64,000 nt of DNA from Neptuniibacter victor. Lineage in GTDB: Bacteria; Pseudomonadota; Gammaproteobacteria; Pseudomonadales; Balneatricaceae. This document shows, piece after piece, positions 36,860-45,934 of this stretch. Both the position numbers and the translations under genes were made by a program. The notes beneath the pieces are model-generated. The model made no database searches and was not told the DNA's origin. It worked only from the letters and a program-made list of their open reading frames with translations. The stretch covers positions 2,604,001 through 2,668,000 of the forward strand of contig AP025763.1 of NCBI GenBank assembly GCA_027943745.1. Reading direction: 5' to 3'. Position 1 is the first letter of the stretch, and every line of letters begins with the position of its first letter.

Positions 36860-39479
36860 GCTCTTTCTCCTCTTTTACATCTGCCGCTGACACGGTAAAC
36901 AACTGATCTTTATTTTTTATGCCATTAATCACCGCTGGCAATAACACCACCGTCACAACAGCAGATACGGCCATGATCATCGCCAAGAAAAAGCCCACGG
37001 TGATATATGGTACAAGCGGTGCAAACAGAAGCGGTGTAAAGCCTACAGCGACGACCACCGCATTACGGCTAATCGCACGAGCTGGACCTTTATACACCTC
37101 ATCCACCGTTGCTGGCCAATCTCCAGTATCACGATAAATAGCGCGACAGCGCTCTAAAAAGTGAATGGCAAAGTCGACCGATAGGCCCAATGTCAACGCT
37201 GATAACACGGCGATCGGCATATCATAATCTTTACCCACAAAACCGATAACACCGTAAATAAACAAAATTGTCACGGTTAAAGGCAGCATGGCAAGAAAAC
37301 CGATCTTGATCGAGCGAAACAGCACTAACATCATCACAAGCACCATAAAAAAAGCACTGGTTAAACTGCTCAACATGCCGCTAACCATCTGCTCCTGCCA
37401 TACGACATTGATATAGGTGAGGCCCGCCCAATTCATCTCGACATTTTCCGGTAATGGATGATTAGCCACATATTCATCCACCAGCTGAATAACCTGACTC
37501 ATATCTTGGTTATCACCGCTCTTAAGCTGTAACCATAATGCGGTAGAGTTGTAATCAGGCGTTACCATATGCCAAAGATCATCAGGACGATGTGAGGATT
37601 GAAAACTCAAAATAGTTTGTGCAGCGGCGGCACTATTAGCTGGCAGCTTGTATTGACTGCTGTCGCCGCCTTGTAGTTCTCGATAAACCGTCTTTAATAA
37701 CGTTACTAGCGAGTTACTTTTACCAACAAGATCAGATTCATTTAAGTAACGTTGCAGGTCATCTAAATAAGCCAACGCATGCGGTGTAAGAAAATACTTA
37801 CTATCGGTCTGTGCTTGTTCAACTGTCTCAAGCAGTGCCATCCACTGCATCTCATTGGCGGTATCTTCATAGGCCAAGTCATCTAACGCAAAAGCGAGCT
37901 TTTGTAACCAAGCGCCATCATCGTCTTGAACACTTGCAAGCAGCGTCTCTAGTTGCGTTTTAATCGATGAACCTTCCCCTTGCTTAGCTTGCATCACTAG
38001 CTGCGCCAACAAAGACTCTTTCTCATCCTCTAAGCCGGTTCTGTCTAATACAAGGAAAGCATCATAAGTACCTGAGAAGTGTGAATTCATCACTTTATCT
38101 GCTACTCGTAAGCGGTGGTCCTCTTTAAACCAACGCACTGGGTTATCGTTAATCTGGATAGTTGTGAGGCCATAAATGGAGACTGCACTTACGGCGACAA
38201 ACATCACTACTAAGCCTTTAGATTTCGCGATAGAAAAGCGCCCAGTAGCCGATAGCAGCCGGCCTAATTTGCCCGATTGGTCCGCATCTTCGCTTAAAGA
38301 ATGATCCTTCAACGCCGCTAAACGTTTTGGTGAGAGGCTAACGATATAAGCAGGTACTAACGTCACGGTCAGTGCAAAGGCCAGTAAAATACCAAAAGCT
38401 ACGTGTAAACCAAAGATCTGTACCGGCGGGATTGGGGTAAAGGCAAGCGAAGCAAAACCAACAGCCGATGTAATAGAGGTATAAAGCATTGGCGTAAACA
38501 GATGCCCCACAACAGCACGCAAGGCTGATTGCGGTTTTTCTCCCGGTTTATATCGATCTGAAAACTCTGACAGTATATGTACCGAATCCACCACCGCTAT
38601 CGGCATTAAGAAAATAGGGATCATGGAGCTCATGATATGCACGGTATAGCCCTGACCAATCAACAACCCCATTGTGATAATGACGGCAGCCATCGCGACT
38701 AGCATAGGTGCCGTAATCAATAGCATTGAACGGAAAAACACCCACATCAAGACAAAGATCATAAGCCCTGCGAGCGGTGCTGAAATAGCCATCTGAATAA
38801 ACATTTCAACACCGAAAGTATCTTCAGCTACCGGCAAACCAGCCATATAGAATGCATTACCCGATGCAGGTGATACGCTATTTAGTTCATCGATAACTAG
38901 CTGAATCTCTTTTGATAAGCGATAACTTTCAGATTTACTTTCAATTGGGATATAGATACCAGCCGCTTGGCCATCACCCGAAACCAAGGTGTTTTTAAGC
39001 AGAGGCAGGTTCTCTACAGAGGCTTTAATCTGTTCAGCGTCTACCTGAGTCGTAGGCGCAGTTTTCATCATCCATTCGAAACGAATCGTACCAGGCTGAT
39101 CAGGCGATTGACTGATGTTATCCACGGTATTAAGCGCCATGAGATCCTGACGGATAACACCATCCATAACCTGAACCGCAGATGATAGCTTATGCAGATC
39201 CTGTAGCGTTTGCGGGTTATAAATCCCCTGCTCATGCTCAGTATTTACAACACCAACAACAATCATGTCATAGAGAGAAAAGCGTTTCTTCACCTCATCA
39301 TGGAAGAGACGATCAACTTGATCGTGGGGAAGCATATTCTCTGGATCAGTATCCACTTTAATACTTGGGATCTGTAATCCAGCAAGTACAACTAATGCAA
39401 AAATAACCAAAAATACCTGCTTTGGTTTCTGCATCGATAGTGAAACCAACCACCCTTTAAACCCCATAAGCCCACCCAT
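36852..39479 (-). CDS. RND/MMPL-family inner-membrane transporter
   Basis: 875 residues: a first transmembrane helix (VFLVIFALVVLAGLQIPSI), a large periplasmic domain, a five-helix SSD-like bundle (VAMAAVIITMGLLIGQGYT, PIAVVDSVHILSEF), and a second repeat of the same layout (LSVDFAIHFLERC). The two halves are the RND pattern, with an MmpL/HpnN-like short form. Best guess is lipid or hydrophobic substrate export. The first ATG has no good ribosome-binding site, while an ATG four codons later follows GGTGGG. Confidence 0.88.
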   Translation of the reverse strand: MGGLMGFKGWLVSLSMQKPKQVFLVIFALVVLAGLQIPSIKVDTDPENMLPHDQVDRLFHDEVKKRFSLYDMIVVGVVNTEHEQGIYNPQTLQDLHKLSSAVQVMDGVIRQDLMALNTVDNISQSPDQPGTIRFEWMMKTAPTTQVDAEQIKASVENLPLLKNTLVSGDGQAAGIYIPIESKSESYRLSKEIQLVIDELNSVSPASGNAFYMAGLPVAEDTFGVEMFIQMAISAPLAGLMIFVLMWVFFRSMLLITAPMLVAMAAVIITMGLLIGQGYTVHIMSSMIPIFLMPIAVVDSVHILSEFSDRYKPGEKPQSALRAVVGHLFTPMLYTSITSAVGFASLAFTPIPPVQIFGLHVAFGILLAFALTVTLVPAYIVSLSPKRLAALKDHSLSEDADQSGKLGRLLSATGRFSIAKSKGLVVMFVAVSAVSIYGLTTIQINDNPVRWFKEDHRLRVADKVMNSHFSGTYDAFLVLDRTGLEDEKESLLAQLVMQAKQGEGSSIKTQLETLLASVQDDDGAWLQKLAFALDDLAYEDTANEMQWMALLETVEQAQTDSKYFLTPHALAYLDDLQRYLNESDLVGKSNSLVTLLKTVYRELQGGDSSQYKLPANSAAAAQTILSFQSSHRPDDLWHMVTPDYNSTALWLQLKSGDNQDMSQVIQLVDEYVANHPLPENVEMNWAGLTYINVVWQEQMVSGMLSSLTSAFFMVLVMMLVLFRSIKIGFLAMLPLTVTILFIYGVIGFVGKDYDMPIAVLSALTLGLSVDFAIHFLERCRAIYRDTGDWPATVDEVYKGPARAISRNAVVVAVGFTPLLFAPLVPYITVGFFLAMIMAVSAVVTVVLLPAVINGIKNKDQLFTVSAADVKEEKEHV

Positions 39480-39827
39480 ATTAATAACGGCATATATTAG
39501 ATAAGCATAATATACATTAGTTAAAGCTAATATTGCAACTCCTTATATGGTGACTGAACAGCTCGCCACAGGTTATTTAGAATCTATACAAATGGAGATA
39601 TCCAGACAGAACTCTTCTCTCGCTAGCTAACGAAAAGCACTGCTTTTGGTGTAAACAACCAACGATGCTGTACCGCCTAAAAATCACCAAAGCCAACTGC
39701 TCTTTATGAATAAGATTTAGTAAAAATCAATCGTAGTAGTACTGGTAAAGTTCTGCGGTAAGCGCCACTATTAGGCATAAGACTTTTTGGTCTGTGGAAC
39801 CTAATAAGATATTAAGGACATCACATC
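39480..39827. other. Divergent intergenic region, RND operon / GST
   Basis: 348 bp. Just upstream of the RND start lies TATATTA-gataagca-TAATATA (39493-39514), followed by ATTAG-ttaaag-CTAAT (39516-39531). Both may be operator sites. Confidence 0.45.
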
Positions 39828-40397
39828 ATGAAACTGATCGGCTCAACGCCCTCCCCTTATGTACGCCGTATTCGTCTTTGGCTAGCGGGTGAAGATTTTG
39901 AATTTCTAGATCTGAATATCTATAGCGAAGAGGGCCGAAAGGTTCTGGAAACATACACACCGGCCATGAAGATCCCTGTCTTAATTGATGGTGAACAGTC
40001 CATCTTCGATTCCCGTGTTATTTACCGACACTTAAATGCCAAGCTCAATAAAGAAAGCCTAACAATTGACCAGGAAAACAACCTAAGCTTGATCGATAAT
40101 GTGCAGGATTCTTTTATCATCCAGTTAATGACTCAACGCTCAGGGATCGACCTCAACAGCGATATGTTAATTCTAAACCTACAAAAAGATCGTATTAACA
40201 ATACCTTACCGCTACTGGAAGAGAAGGTTAAAGGGGGAGAATTTGATCAGTGGCAATACCCTGCCATCTGTTTATTCTCACTGTTAGATTGGATCTCATT
40301 CCGCGAGCTATTTGATTTTAGTGCTTACCCGGCACTCGAGCAGTTCCGCCAAAATCAACTAACGCGAAGTTCGGTAGAAGCAACCGACCCGAGATAA
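39828..40397 (+). CDS. Glutathione S-transferase family protein
   Basis: 189 residues. Thioredoxin-fold N-domain with KLIGSTPSPYVRRIRLWL at the start, which supplies the Ser/Cys-like active-site region, and a helical C-domain from about residue 80. MKIPVLIDGEQSIFDSRVI is the glutathione-binding strand-helix segment. AAGGA lies nine bases before the ATG. The specific substrate is not predictable. Confidence 0.85.
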   Translation: MKLIGSTPSPYVRRIRLWLAGEDFEFLDLNIYSEEGRKVLETYTPAMKIPVLIDGEQSIFDSRVIYRHLNAKLNKESLTIDQENNLSLIDNVQDSFIIQLMTQRSGIDLNSDMLILNLQKDRINNTLPLLEEKVKGGEFDQWQYPAICLFSLLDWISFRELFDFSAYPALEQFRQNQLTRSSVEATDPR

Positions 40398-40569
40398 ACA
40401 GATACATTAGATTTCCGAAAAGGGCGTACTGTTCGGCTTAGCACGCCCTTTTCACAAAAGAATCTATTAGATAAGACCACTCAGAGCAGAATGGAACAGA
40501 CAATCAGCTCGCTTGCTAATCACGAGTTAGCGCTTCTAATAAAAACTTAAAAAGCCTCTTCATATAAAA

Positions 40570-41070
40570 CTAATAAGCACCTTCGCTATATATCAGTTCA
40601 TAACTATGACTATAGATCTCTAGAATATTGCCAAACGGGTCTTCCATATAAATCATGCGATAAGGTTTTTCTCCAGGGTAATAATAACGCGGTTTTTCCA
40701 TACGTTTTTTACCTCCTGCAGCAACAATGCGTTCAGCTAACTCCTCTACGTTAGGATCTTGAACACAAAAATGGAAAATGCCTGTTTTCCAATATTCAAA
40801 GTTATTCTCAGGATCTTCTTGATTGTTAAATTGAAACAGCTCTACGCCTATACGGTCCCCTGTCGACAGATGAGCAATTCGAAAACTACCCCAGCCTGCG
40901 CCAAAGACATCGGTACACATATCACCAATAGCGCTGCTATCTTCCAATATTTCAGTGGGCTCCATAATCAAATACCAACCCAGTACCTGAGTATAGAATT
41001 CAACGGCTTTCTCTAAACTGGGAACGGAAATTCCAATGTGGGAAAAGTTTCTTGGGTAAACATGACTCAT
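40570..41070 (-). CDS. VOC-superfamily (glyoxalase-like) metalloenzyme
   Basis: 166 residues with two beta-alpha-beta-beta-beta modules. FSHIGISVPSLEKAVEFYTQVLGWY has the first metal histidine; HFCVQDPN gives the second; EDPFGNILEIYSH supplies the glutamate. The family covers lactoylglutathione lyases, dioxygenases and fosfomycin-type enzymes; there is no specific match. It is divergent from a LysR gene 94 bp away, which is probably its regulator. AGGAG before the ATG. Confidence 0.85.
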   Translation of the reverse strand: MSHVYPRNFSHIGISVPSLEKAVEFYTQVLGWYLIMEPTEILEDSSAIGDMCTDVFGAGWGSFRIAHLSTGDRIGVELFQFNNQEDPENNFEYWKTGIFHFCVQDPNVEELAERIVAAGGKKRMEKPRYYYPGEKPYRMIYMEDPFGNILEIYSHSYELIYSEGAY

Positions 41071-41164
41071 AACCTGTACTCCTATTTAAGCAATAAGAAA
41101 AGATTACAAAAGCCCATGGATTACGTAAAATTATCATTTATTATAAAAATAAGTACATTTCCTA

Positions 41165-42034
41165 ATGATAAATACCAAATGGCTACGCAGCTTCTGCACG
41201 TTAGTAGATACAGGGCATTTCACTCGCACGGCTGAGCAGCTATATATGACCCAGTCTGGTGTTAGCCAGCATATTCAAAAGCTAGAAGAGCAACTTGGGC
41301 TTCCCCTACTTATCCGTCAAGGAAAACGCTTTACGCTAACTGATGCCGGAGAGCGACTTTACGAAGAAGCACAATCAATAGTCTCTGCTTTGGAAAACTT
41401 AGAACAGCGCGTATCTAACGATCCTGCTTTCGAAGGGGTTGTCAGAGTAATGTCACCTGGGAGCATAGGCTTAAAGCTATATCCACATTTACTTGAATTA
41501 CAAAGAAAACACTCTGCGCTATCAATTGATTATCGATTTGCGCCAAATAATGATATCGAGCAAGCTATCGCTGAAAACCGCATCGATTTCGGATTAATGA
41601 CGTCAGCCCCATCAGACCAACAAATAAGCTACCAGCCAATCGCTGAGGAGAGTTTACTACTGGTCACCCCGGCCTCTGTAAAAGAACCAACCTGGCAAGC
41701 ACTAGAAACGCTCGGTTTTATCGATCACCCTGATGGAAGTCATCATGCACGCTTACTGCTGGGTGCTAATTTTCCGGAATTTCAACACAGTAATTTATTT
41801 ATACAAAAAGGATTCTCTAACCAGATAAGTCTGATCCTCAACCCCGTTAGTATGGGTTTAGGGTTCTCAGTATTACCCGCACATGCAGTGGCCGCCTTTA
41901 CACAGCAACAGCTTATTAAAGTTCACCAACTTTTAAATCCAGTGAACGAGCCTATCTACTTGGGCCTGCCACGTAACAAACCCATGCCTAATAGAGTCAA
42001 TTCAGTTATTAGTGAAGTGAAGAAAAGGCTCTAA
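41165..42034 (+). CDS. LysR-family transcriptional regulator
   Basis: 289 residues. Helix-turn-helix at 4-60 (WLRSFCTLVDTGHFTRTAEQLYMTQSGVSQHIQKLEEQLG). The effector domain begins near residue 90. Divergent from the VOC gene; probable target. Nearest types are the small LysR regulators of the CynR/IlvY group, but this cannot be fixed. Confidence 0.9.
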   Translation: MINTKWLRSFCTLVDTGHFTRTAEQLYMTQSGVSQHIQKLEEQLGLPLLIRQGKRFTLTDAGERLYEEAQSIVSALENLEQRVSNDPAFEGVVRVMSPGSIGLKLYPHLLELQRKHSALSIDYRFAPNNDIEQAIAENRIDFGLMTSAPSDQQISYQPIAEESLLLVTPASVKEPTWQALETLGFIDHPDGSHHARLLLGANFPEFQHSNLFIQKGFSNQISLILNPVSMGLGFSVLPAHAVAAFTQQQLIKVHQLLNPVNEPIYLGLPRNKPMPNRVNSVISEVKKRL

Positions 42035-42103
42035 AAGCATCGACACATCTCTTTAAAACGAGCCATTGAAGCGAGCACTTAACACGTTTTTGATGATAGA
42101 ACT

Positions 42104-42415
42104 TTATGATGGTGGCACTGATTCCAACTCTTCATCTGCGCAGCATTCATCTTGAAGAAAATGGATGACCCCCTGCAATTTTTCATATTCAGCAACACAA
42201 AAAAGTGTTCGGCTTTCTCTACGCTGCATAATAAGCCCTGCTGACACTAAACTAGAAATATGATGAGACAGCGTTGACCCCGGTATCCCAAGGGCCTCCT
42301 GCAAACGCCCTACAGCAATTCCTTGATAGCCCGCCCTCACGACGCGCTTAAATATAGTAAGGCGTGTTGGGTGGCCTAATTCTTTTAGGACTTTTGCAAT
42401 AACTTCGATTTCCAT
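42104..42415 (-). CDS. ArsR-family metal- or arsenic-responsive repressor
   Basis: 103 residues from the ATG at 42415, with GGAGG five bases upstream. Winged helix-turn-helix: VLKELGHPTRLTIFKRVV, then IAVGRLQEALGIPGSTLSHHISSLVSAGLI. The C-terminal tail carries a CC pair (DECCADEELES), which could bind As(III) or metal. It faces a UPF0718 permease across 122 bp that hold two matching operators. Confidence 0.88.
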   Translation of the reverse strand: MEIEVIAKVLKELGHPTRLTIFKRVVRAGYQGIAVGRLQEALGIPGSTLSHHISSLVSAGLIMQRRESRTLFCVAEYEKLQGVIHFLQDECCADEELESVPPS

Positions 42416-42431
42416 GAATACCTCCACATCA

Positions 42432-42455
42432 ATATTTCGATATTACTAGAAATAA
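42432..42455. promoter_or_regulatory. ArsR-type operator, copy 1
   Basis: ATATTTCGA-TATTAC-TAGAAATAA, an imperfect palindrome 16 bp upstream of the arsR ATG. Confidence 0.7.
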
Positions 42456-42480
42456 CTTGCTTACTCTACAAAACAGGATT

Positions 42481-42504
42481 ATATTTCGATTATTCTAGAA
42501 ATAT
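42481..42504. promoter_or_regulatory. ArsR-type operator, copy 2
   Basis: ATATTTCGA-TTATTC-TAGAAATAT, 7-bp perfect arms (ATATTTC/GAAATAT), 33 bp upstream of the permease start. It lies 49 bp from copy 1 and shares 21 of 24 positions with it. Confidence 0.75.
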
Positions 42505-42537
42505 AGATAGGACGTATAAATCATACTAACGATAGAG

Positions 42538-43527
42538 ATGCTAATAGATACGCTTAACATGTTTGCCTTTCTCGCTGTGGAATTAACAATATTATTCCTT
42601 GCGATTAGTTACATTGTCGGGATTCTGCAGGAATTCATAACCCCAGAAAAAATCCAATCGATTCTCAGCTCTCGTAATGGTAAGGGTTATATAATTGCTG
42701 CACTTTTAGGTGCGATTACTCCGTTCTGCTCATGTTCGACGATTCCTTTCTTAAAAGGGTTATTAAGAGCACGTGCGGGGTTTGGCCCCATGATGGTGTT
42801 TCTCTTCTCTAGCCCTTTACTCAATCCGGTCATTATTGGGTTATTTATTGTGACCTTTGGTTTACAAGTAGCTACTTTCTACTTCAGCATCGCTCTTCTT
42901 GTATCCGTTGGTGCTGGCTACGCATTAGAAAAATTAGGTTTTGAACGCTTTGTCCGCGAGGAGGCCTATCTAGAAGATAGTCAGAGCAGCGGTTGCCAGA
43001 CTACATGCAGCGAAACTACGTCAAAAGAGAGCCAATGCGCTATATCTGAAAATAGCGCTCAGCAAGAGAAACCTTGTAACTTAAACAGTGATACAACTAC
43101 GAAAAACACTGACCAGACACGCTGGTTGCGCATTTGGTTCACAACTTGGAAAGACTTTAAGCAGGTACTCCCTTACCTGTTACTCGGAATAACACTAGGC
43201 TCTATCATTTATGGTTTTATGCCAACCGATTTAATCGCACAGTACGCAGGAGACAACTACTGGTACGCCATACCTATCGCCGCTGTTATCGGTATCCCAC
43301 TTTATATACGTGCTGAAGCCGTTATCCCCCTTAGCGCAGCATTGGTCAAAAAAGGGATGGCACTGGGATCGGTCATGGCTCTGATCATAGGCAGCGCAGG
43401 TGCAAGCCTAACGGAAGTTATTCTTCTCAGGGCTATATTTAAAACTCAAATGATTGCAGCATTTCTTGGTGTAATTCTAGGTATGGCCATTACTGCAGGG
43501 TACTTGTATTCCATTATTTTCGTGTAA
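42538..43527 (+). CDS. ArsP/UPF0718 permease with Cys-rich cytoplasmic loop
   Basis: 329 residues, about eight helices. TPFCSCSTIPFLKGLL is the family signature; GIPLYIRAEAVIPLSAALVKKG resembles the second conserved helix. Between residues about 140 and 190 there is a hydrophilic loop with five cysteines (SSGCQTTCSE, SQCAIS, KPCNLN), which could bind thiophilic metal. The adjacent ArsR and operators make arsenical or metal export the best guess. The ATG at 42538 has a weak ribosome-binding site; an ATG six codons on is possible. Confidence 0.85.
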   Translation: MLIDTLNMFAFLAVELTILFLAISYIVGILQEFITPEKIQSILSSRNGKGYIIAALLGAITPFCSCSTIPFLKGLLRARAGFGPMMVFLFSSPLLNPVIIGLFIVTFGLQVATFYFSIALLVSVGAGYALEKLGFERFVREEAYLEDSQSSGCQTTCSETTSKESQCAISENSAQQEKPCNLNSDTTTKNTDQTRWLRIWFTTWKDFKQVLPYLLLGITLGSIIYGFMPTDLIAQYAGDNYWYAIPIAAVIGIPLYIRAEAVIPLSAALVKKGMALGSVMALIIGSAGASLTEVILLRAIFKTQMIAAFLGVILGMAITAGYLYSIIFV

Positions 43528-43535
43528 ATATTCAA

Positions 43536-43597
43536 GTAACTCTTTTTCACATGACTCTTTTTTAAAATAATTCTTTTTAAAGTGACTGTTTTTAAAG
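43536..43597. repeat. Four degenerate 15-16 bp tandem repeats
   Basis: Units GTAACTCTTTTTCACA, TGACTCTTTTTTAAAA, TAATTCTTTTTAAAG and TGACTGTTTTTAAAG follow each other from nine bases after the permease stop codon. Each has TNA-CTNTTTTT in common. T-rich, so it may act as a weak terminator. Confidence 0.5.
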
Positions 43598-43702
43598 ATG
43601 TATCCAGACAGCGTTTTTGGCATGCTATCTGATCTGAAGAAACAGTTACCTGAAGTATCAAAGACCTGAAGCAACAGTAACGAAAAAGGAACTAGGAACG
43701 TT

Positions 43703-44245
43703 ATGAAGAGCTGGAATCGCGATCAGTACTTAAAAGCCTGGAACTTTGTATCAACTATTCATAATCAACAAACATTGCCAGGTAGTGATATCCCCTATAT
43801 TAATCACCTGGGATTAGTCACCATGGAAGCCTGTGCAACCGTTGCCTCATGCGATATTCAAGACCCCGACCTTCTGGTTTCATGTGCATTGCTGCATGAT
43901 GCGATCGAAGATACACCCACCTGCTATGAAGATATCAAGAACCTATTTGGACCTGAAATTGCTGACGGTGTATTAGCCTTAACCAAAAATACTGACCTAC
44001 CCTCTAAAACCGCCCAGATGGAGGACAGTATTCAGCGCATTAAACAGCAGCCTAAAGAGGTATGGATGGTCAAATTATGCGATCGCATCACTAACCTTCA
44101 ACCACCACCGAAACACTGGGATAAAACAAAAATTGGTAAATACCAAGAAGAAGCACGCTTTATATTGACTCAATTAGGCGAAGCAAATTCATTACTTGCC
44201 GATCGCCTACAAAAGAAAATACGAGCCTATGATCAATACAAATGA
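43703..44245 (+). CDS. HD-domain phosphohydrolase (SpoT/MESH1-like)
   Basis: 180 residues. YINHLGLVTMEA, ALLHDAIEDTPTCYEDI and VKLCDRITNLQPPPKHW correspond to the HD, HDxxED and D-R-x-x-N motifs of the small (p)ppGpp hydrolase-like HD family. The chain has no synthetase domain. It could hydrolyse (p)ppGpp or a related nucleotide. AGGA lies before the ATG. Confidence 0.85.
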   Translation: MKSWNRDQYLKAWNFVSTIHNQQTLPGSDIPYINHLGLVTMEACATVASCDIQDPDLLVSCALLHDAIEDTPTCYEDIKNLFGPEIADGVLALTKNTDLPSKTAQMEDSIQRIKQQPKEVWMVKLCDRITNLQPPPKHWDKTKIGKYQEEARFILTQLGEANSLLADRLQKKIRAYDQYK

Positions 44246-44617
44246 GGCTGACCTATAAACTATTCGGAACTAACAAGGCCAAGGAAGGCTTGTTTATTCC
44301 GCACAAATAAACACTTGCAAGCTTATCGAATTCAAACAAAGTAGTATCGACAGCCCCGCCCAAATATTCAGTTATAACCATTGCAGTAAAACGATATATT
44401 AGAAAATTGCGAAACATCCCCTATCTAGGTTAAGATTGCACCCGTTATAAAAAACAAGTTATTAATAACTATAAATCGATTCCAATCGATGGCAGTGACG
44501 CTGGCGTGGGAAAAAGAGGAAGGCAACATTTAGTCAAAGTTTGTCGCAAGAACAGACAGCTAAATAGGATGCGCTTCTTCAGATGATAAAAACAAAACAG
44601 CGCTTCGGAGTGTAATT
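44246..44617. other. Gene-free stretch upstream of the second ArsR gene
   Basis: 372 bp. Contains ATCGATT-CC-AATCGAT (44475-44490), a 7-bp perfect inverted repeat, and otherwise AT-rich sequence. No ORF of note. Confidence 0.35.
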
Positions 44618-44950
44618 TTGAACGATACTACTACGGCATCACTTGATGCAGAAACACTAGAAATGATGAAGACGAATGCAGGAAAGGCTGCCAAGCTGAT
44701 GAAAGCGCTTGGTAATGAAAGCCGCCTACTGATTCTTTGTTACTTAGACGGTAAAGAGCTTTCTGTCACAGAACTCAATAACTGTCTTGATCTGAGCCAA
44801 TCTGCTCTTTCCCAGCACTTAGCGGTACTTCGCAAAGATGGGCTCGTTAAAACCCGCCGAGAATCACAGACCATTTTTTATTCCCTCGAAGGCGATACAG
44901 CAAAGCGTATCATCCATACTCTTCACGAGATGTTCTGCCCCGCTATGTAA
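44618..44950 (+). CDS. ArsR-family transcriptional regulator
   Basis: 110 residues starting at TTG with GGAG seven bases upstream. The winged helix-turn-helix has LMKALGNESRLLILCYLDGKELSVTELNNCLDLSQSALSQHLAVLRKDGLVKTRRESQTIFYSLEG, with the recognition helix at SQSALSQHLAVLRK. No C-x-C-x2-C arsenic motif, so it is more like the BigR/YgaV or SoxR-type group of sulfur or thiol sensors. A hairpin follows at 44961-44995. Confidence 0.88.
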   Translation: MNDTTTASLDAETLEMMKTNAGKAAKLMKALGNESRLLILCYLDGKELSVTELNNCLDLSQSALSQHLAVLRKDGLVKTRRESQTIFYSLEGDTAKRIIHTLHEMFCPAM

Positions 44951-45317
44951 TATTCTGATAAAACGCTATCTCTATCTGAGGTAGCGTTTATACATTAGAT
45001 TTACAGCGCTTCAAACAAGCTCAAATAATACAGAATATGTATTAAAAACATCACAGCAAAACAACATCCCCTTCAAATCAGCCCGCTCAGCATTGTAAAA
45101 GTCGTCTTTTAAAAACCGACTGAGTTAAATTCATCGAAAAAAGATACAATAAAACAAAATAAATAAAGATTTATGTATCACAATTGATATTTGTCATTAT
45201 CTTTACGTCCATTTACTCCTAGTATTGAAACAAGCTCAGTGTGCTAGTTAACGATGATTTGAGTTCACTTTCAGCTTATTCGCTACTAAATGGCTAAAAA
45301 AGATGGAGTTAATTCAG
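44951..45317. other. Gene-free stretch upstream of the hemerythrin gene
   Basis: 367 bp including the hairpin at 44961-44995 and then AT-rich sequence. TTGATATTTGTCAT at about 45185 resembles an FNR/ANR site only in its first half. Confidence 0.35.
44961..44995 (+). terminator. Terminator of the second ArsR gene
   Basis: AAACGCTA / TAGCGTTT, 8-bp arms, 13-base loop. Only a short T-run follows. Confidence 0.5.
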
Positions 45318-45872
45318 ATGAATAACGATTCAGAGAATACCGATACGACTGCTGATCCTTTAATGGACTTCTCCAACTGTCATGTGGGAATCATAAAGAA
45401 CTTTGAACGCCTACTTGATCTATCAAACACAAGCATCGAATCCCCCGTCCAACTTGAAGTAAAGCAATCTGCAAAAGCACTACATGATTTTTTCCGTGAT
45501 GTCGTATTAGAGCATCATCAGGAAGAGGAAAAAGAGCTTTTCAGTGAAGTTACCGATTCCGCTCGTGATGGCAGCTTAGAATCGATAAAAGCTCTTTCAA
45601 TGATTAAACAACTCACCGATGAACACCGAAGCTTAGAAGCCCAATGGGCAGCGATAGAAAGCGATATTAAATCACTTGCCAAAGGCAAATCGGTGCCTCT
45701 TAATAAAGAGGCAGCAGCAAAACTGGCTAAAGAATACTTAGCCCATGCAAACTTTGAAGAACAAGCGTTTCTCCCTCTTTCAGCACAACTGCTTGGCGAA
45801 CGCGGCTTATCTTCATTAGGGTTATCCTTGCATATGCGCCATTCTGACGTCGGTATTCCATTTTATATCTAA
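45318..45872 (+). CDS. Hemerythrin HHE-domain protein
   Basis: 184 residues from the ATG at 45318, with GGAG nine bases upstream. The diiron-ligand pattern is visible: NCHVGIIKNFERLLD, LHDFFRDVVLEHHQEEEKELFSE, LTDEHRSLEAQW and YLAHANFEEQAFLPL. Four-helix O2/NO-binding bundle; could be a cytoplasmic oxygen or NO sensor or iron store. It ends at a strong bidirectional terminator. Confidence 0.85.
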   Translation: MNNDSENTDTTADPLMDFSNCHVGIIKNFERLLDLSNTSIESPVQLEVKQSAKALHDFFRDVVLEHHQEEEKELFSEVTDSARDGSLESIKALSMIKQLTDEHRSLEAQWAAIESDIKSLAKGKSVPLNKEAAAKLAKEYLAHANFEEQAFLPLSAQLLGERGLSSLGLSLHMRHSDVGIPFYI

Positions 45873-45889
45873 GGCCAAATAACAGGCAT

Positions 45890-45917
45890 AAAAAAGCTCG
45901 GTTCTCCGAGCTTTTTT
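45890..45917. terminator. Bidirectional terminator, hemerythrin / PatZ-like gene
   Basis: AAAAAAGCTCGG-TTCT-CCGAGCTTTTTT, with a 6-bp GC core and U-tracts on both strands between two convergent genes. Confidence 0.92.
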
Positions 45918-45934
45918 AATTGGGTAATTATCTT

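Noticed and set aside
44475-44490. Riboswitch or sRNA upstream of the second ArsR gene
   Set aside because: Only a 7-bp inverted repeat is seen; no known riboswitch consensus could be matched.
45180-45200. FNR/ANR-like site before the hemerythrin gene
   Set aside because: TTGAT is present but the second half (GTCAT) matches ATCAA poorly.
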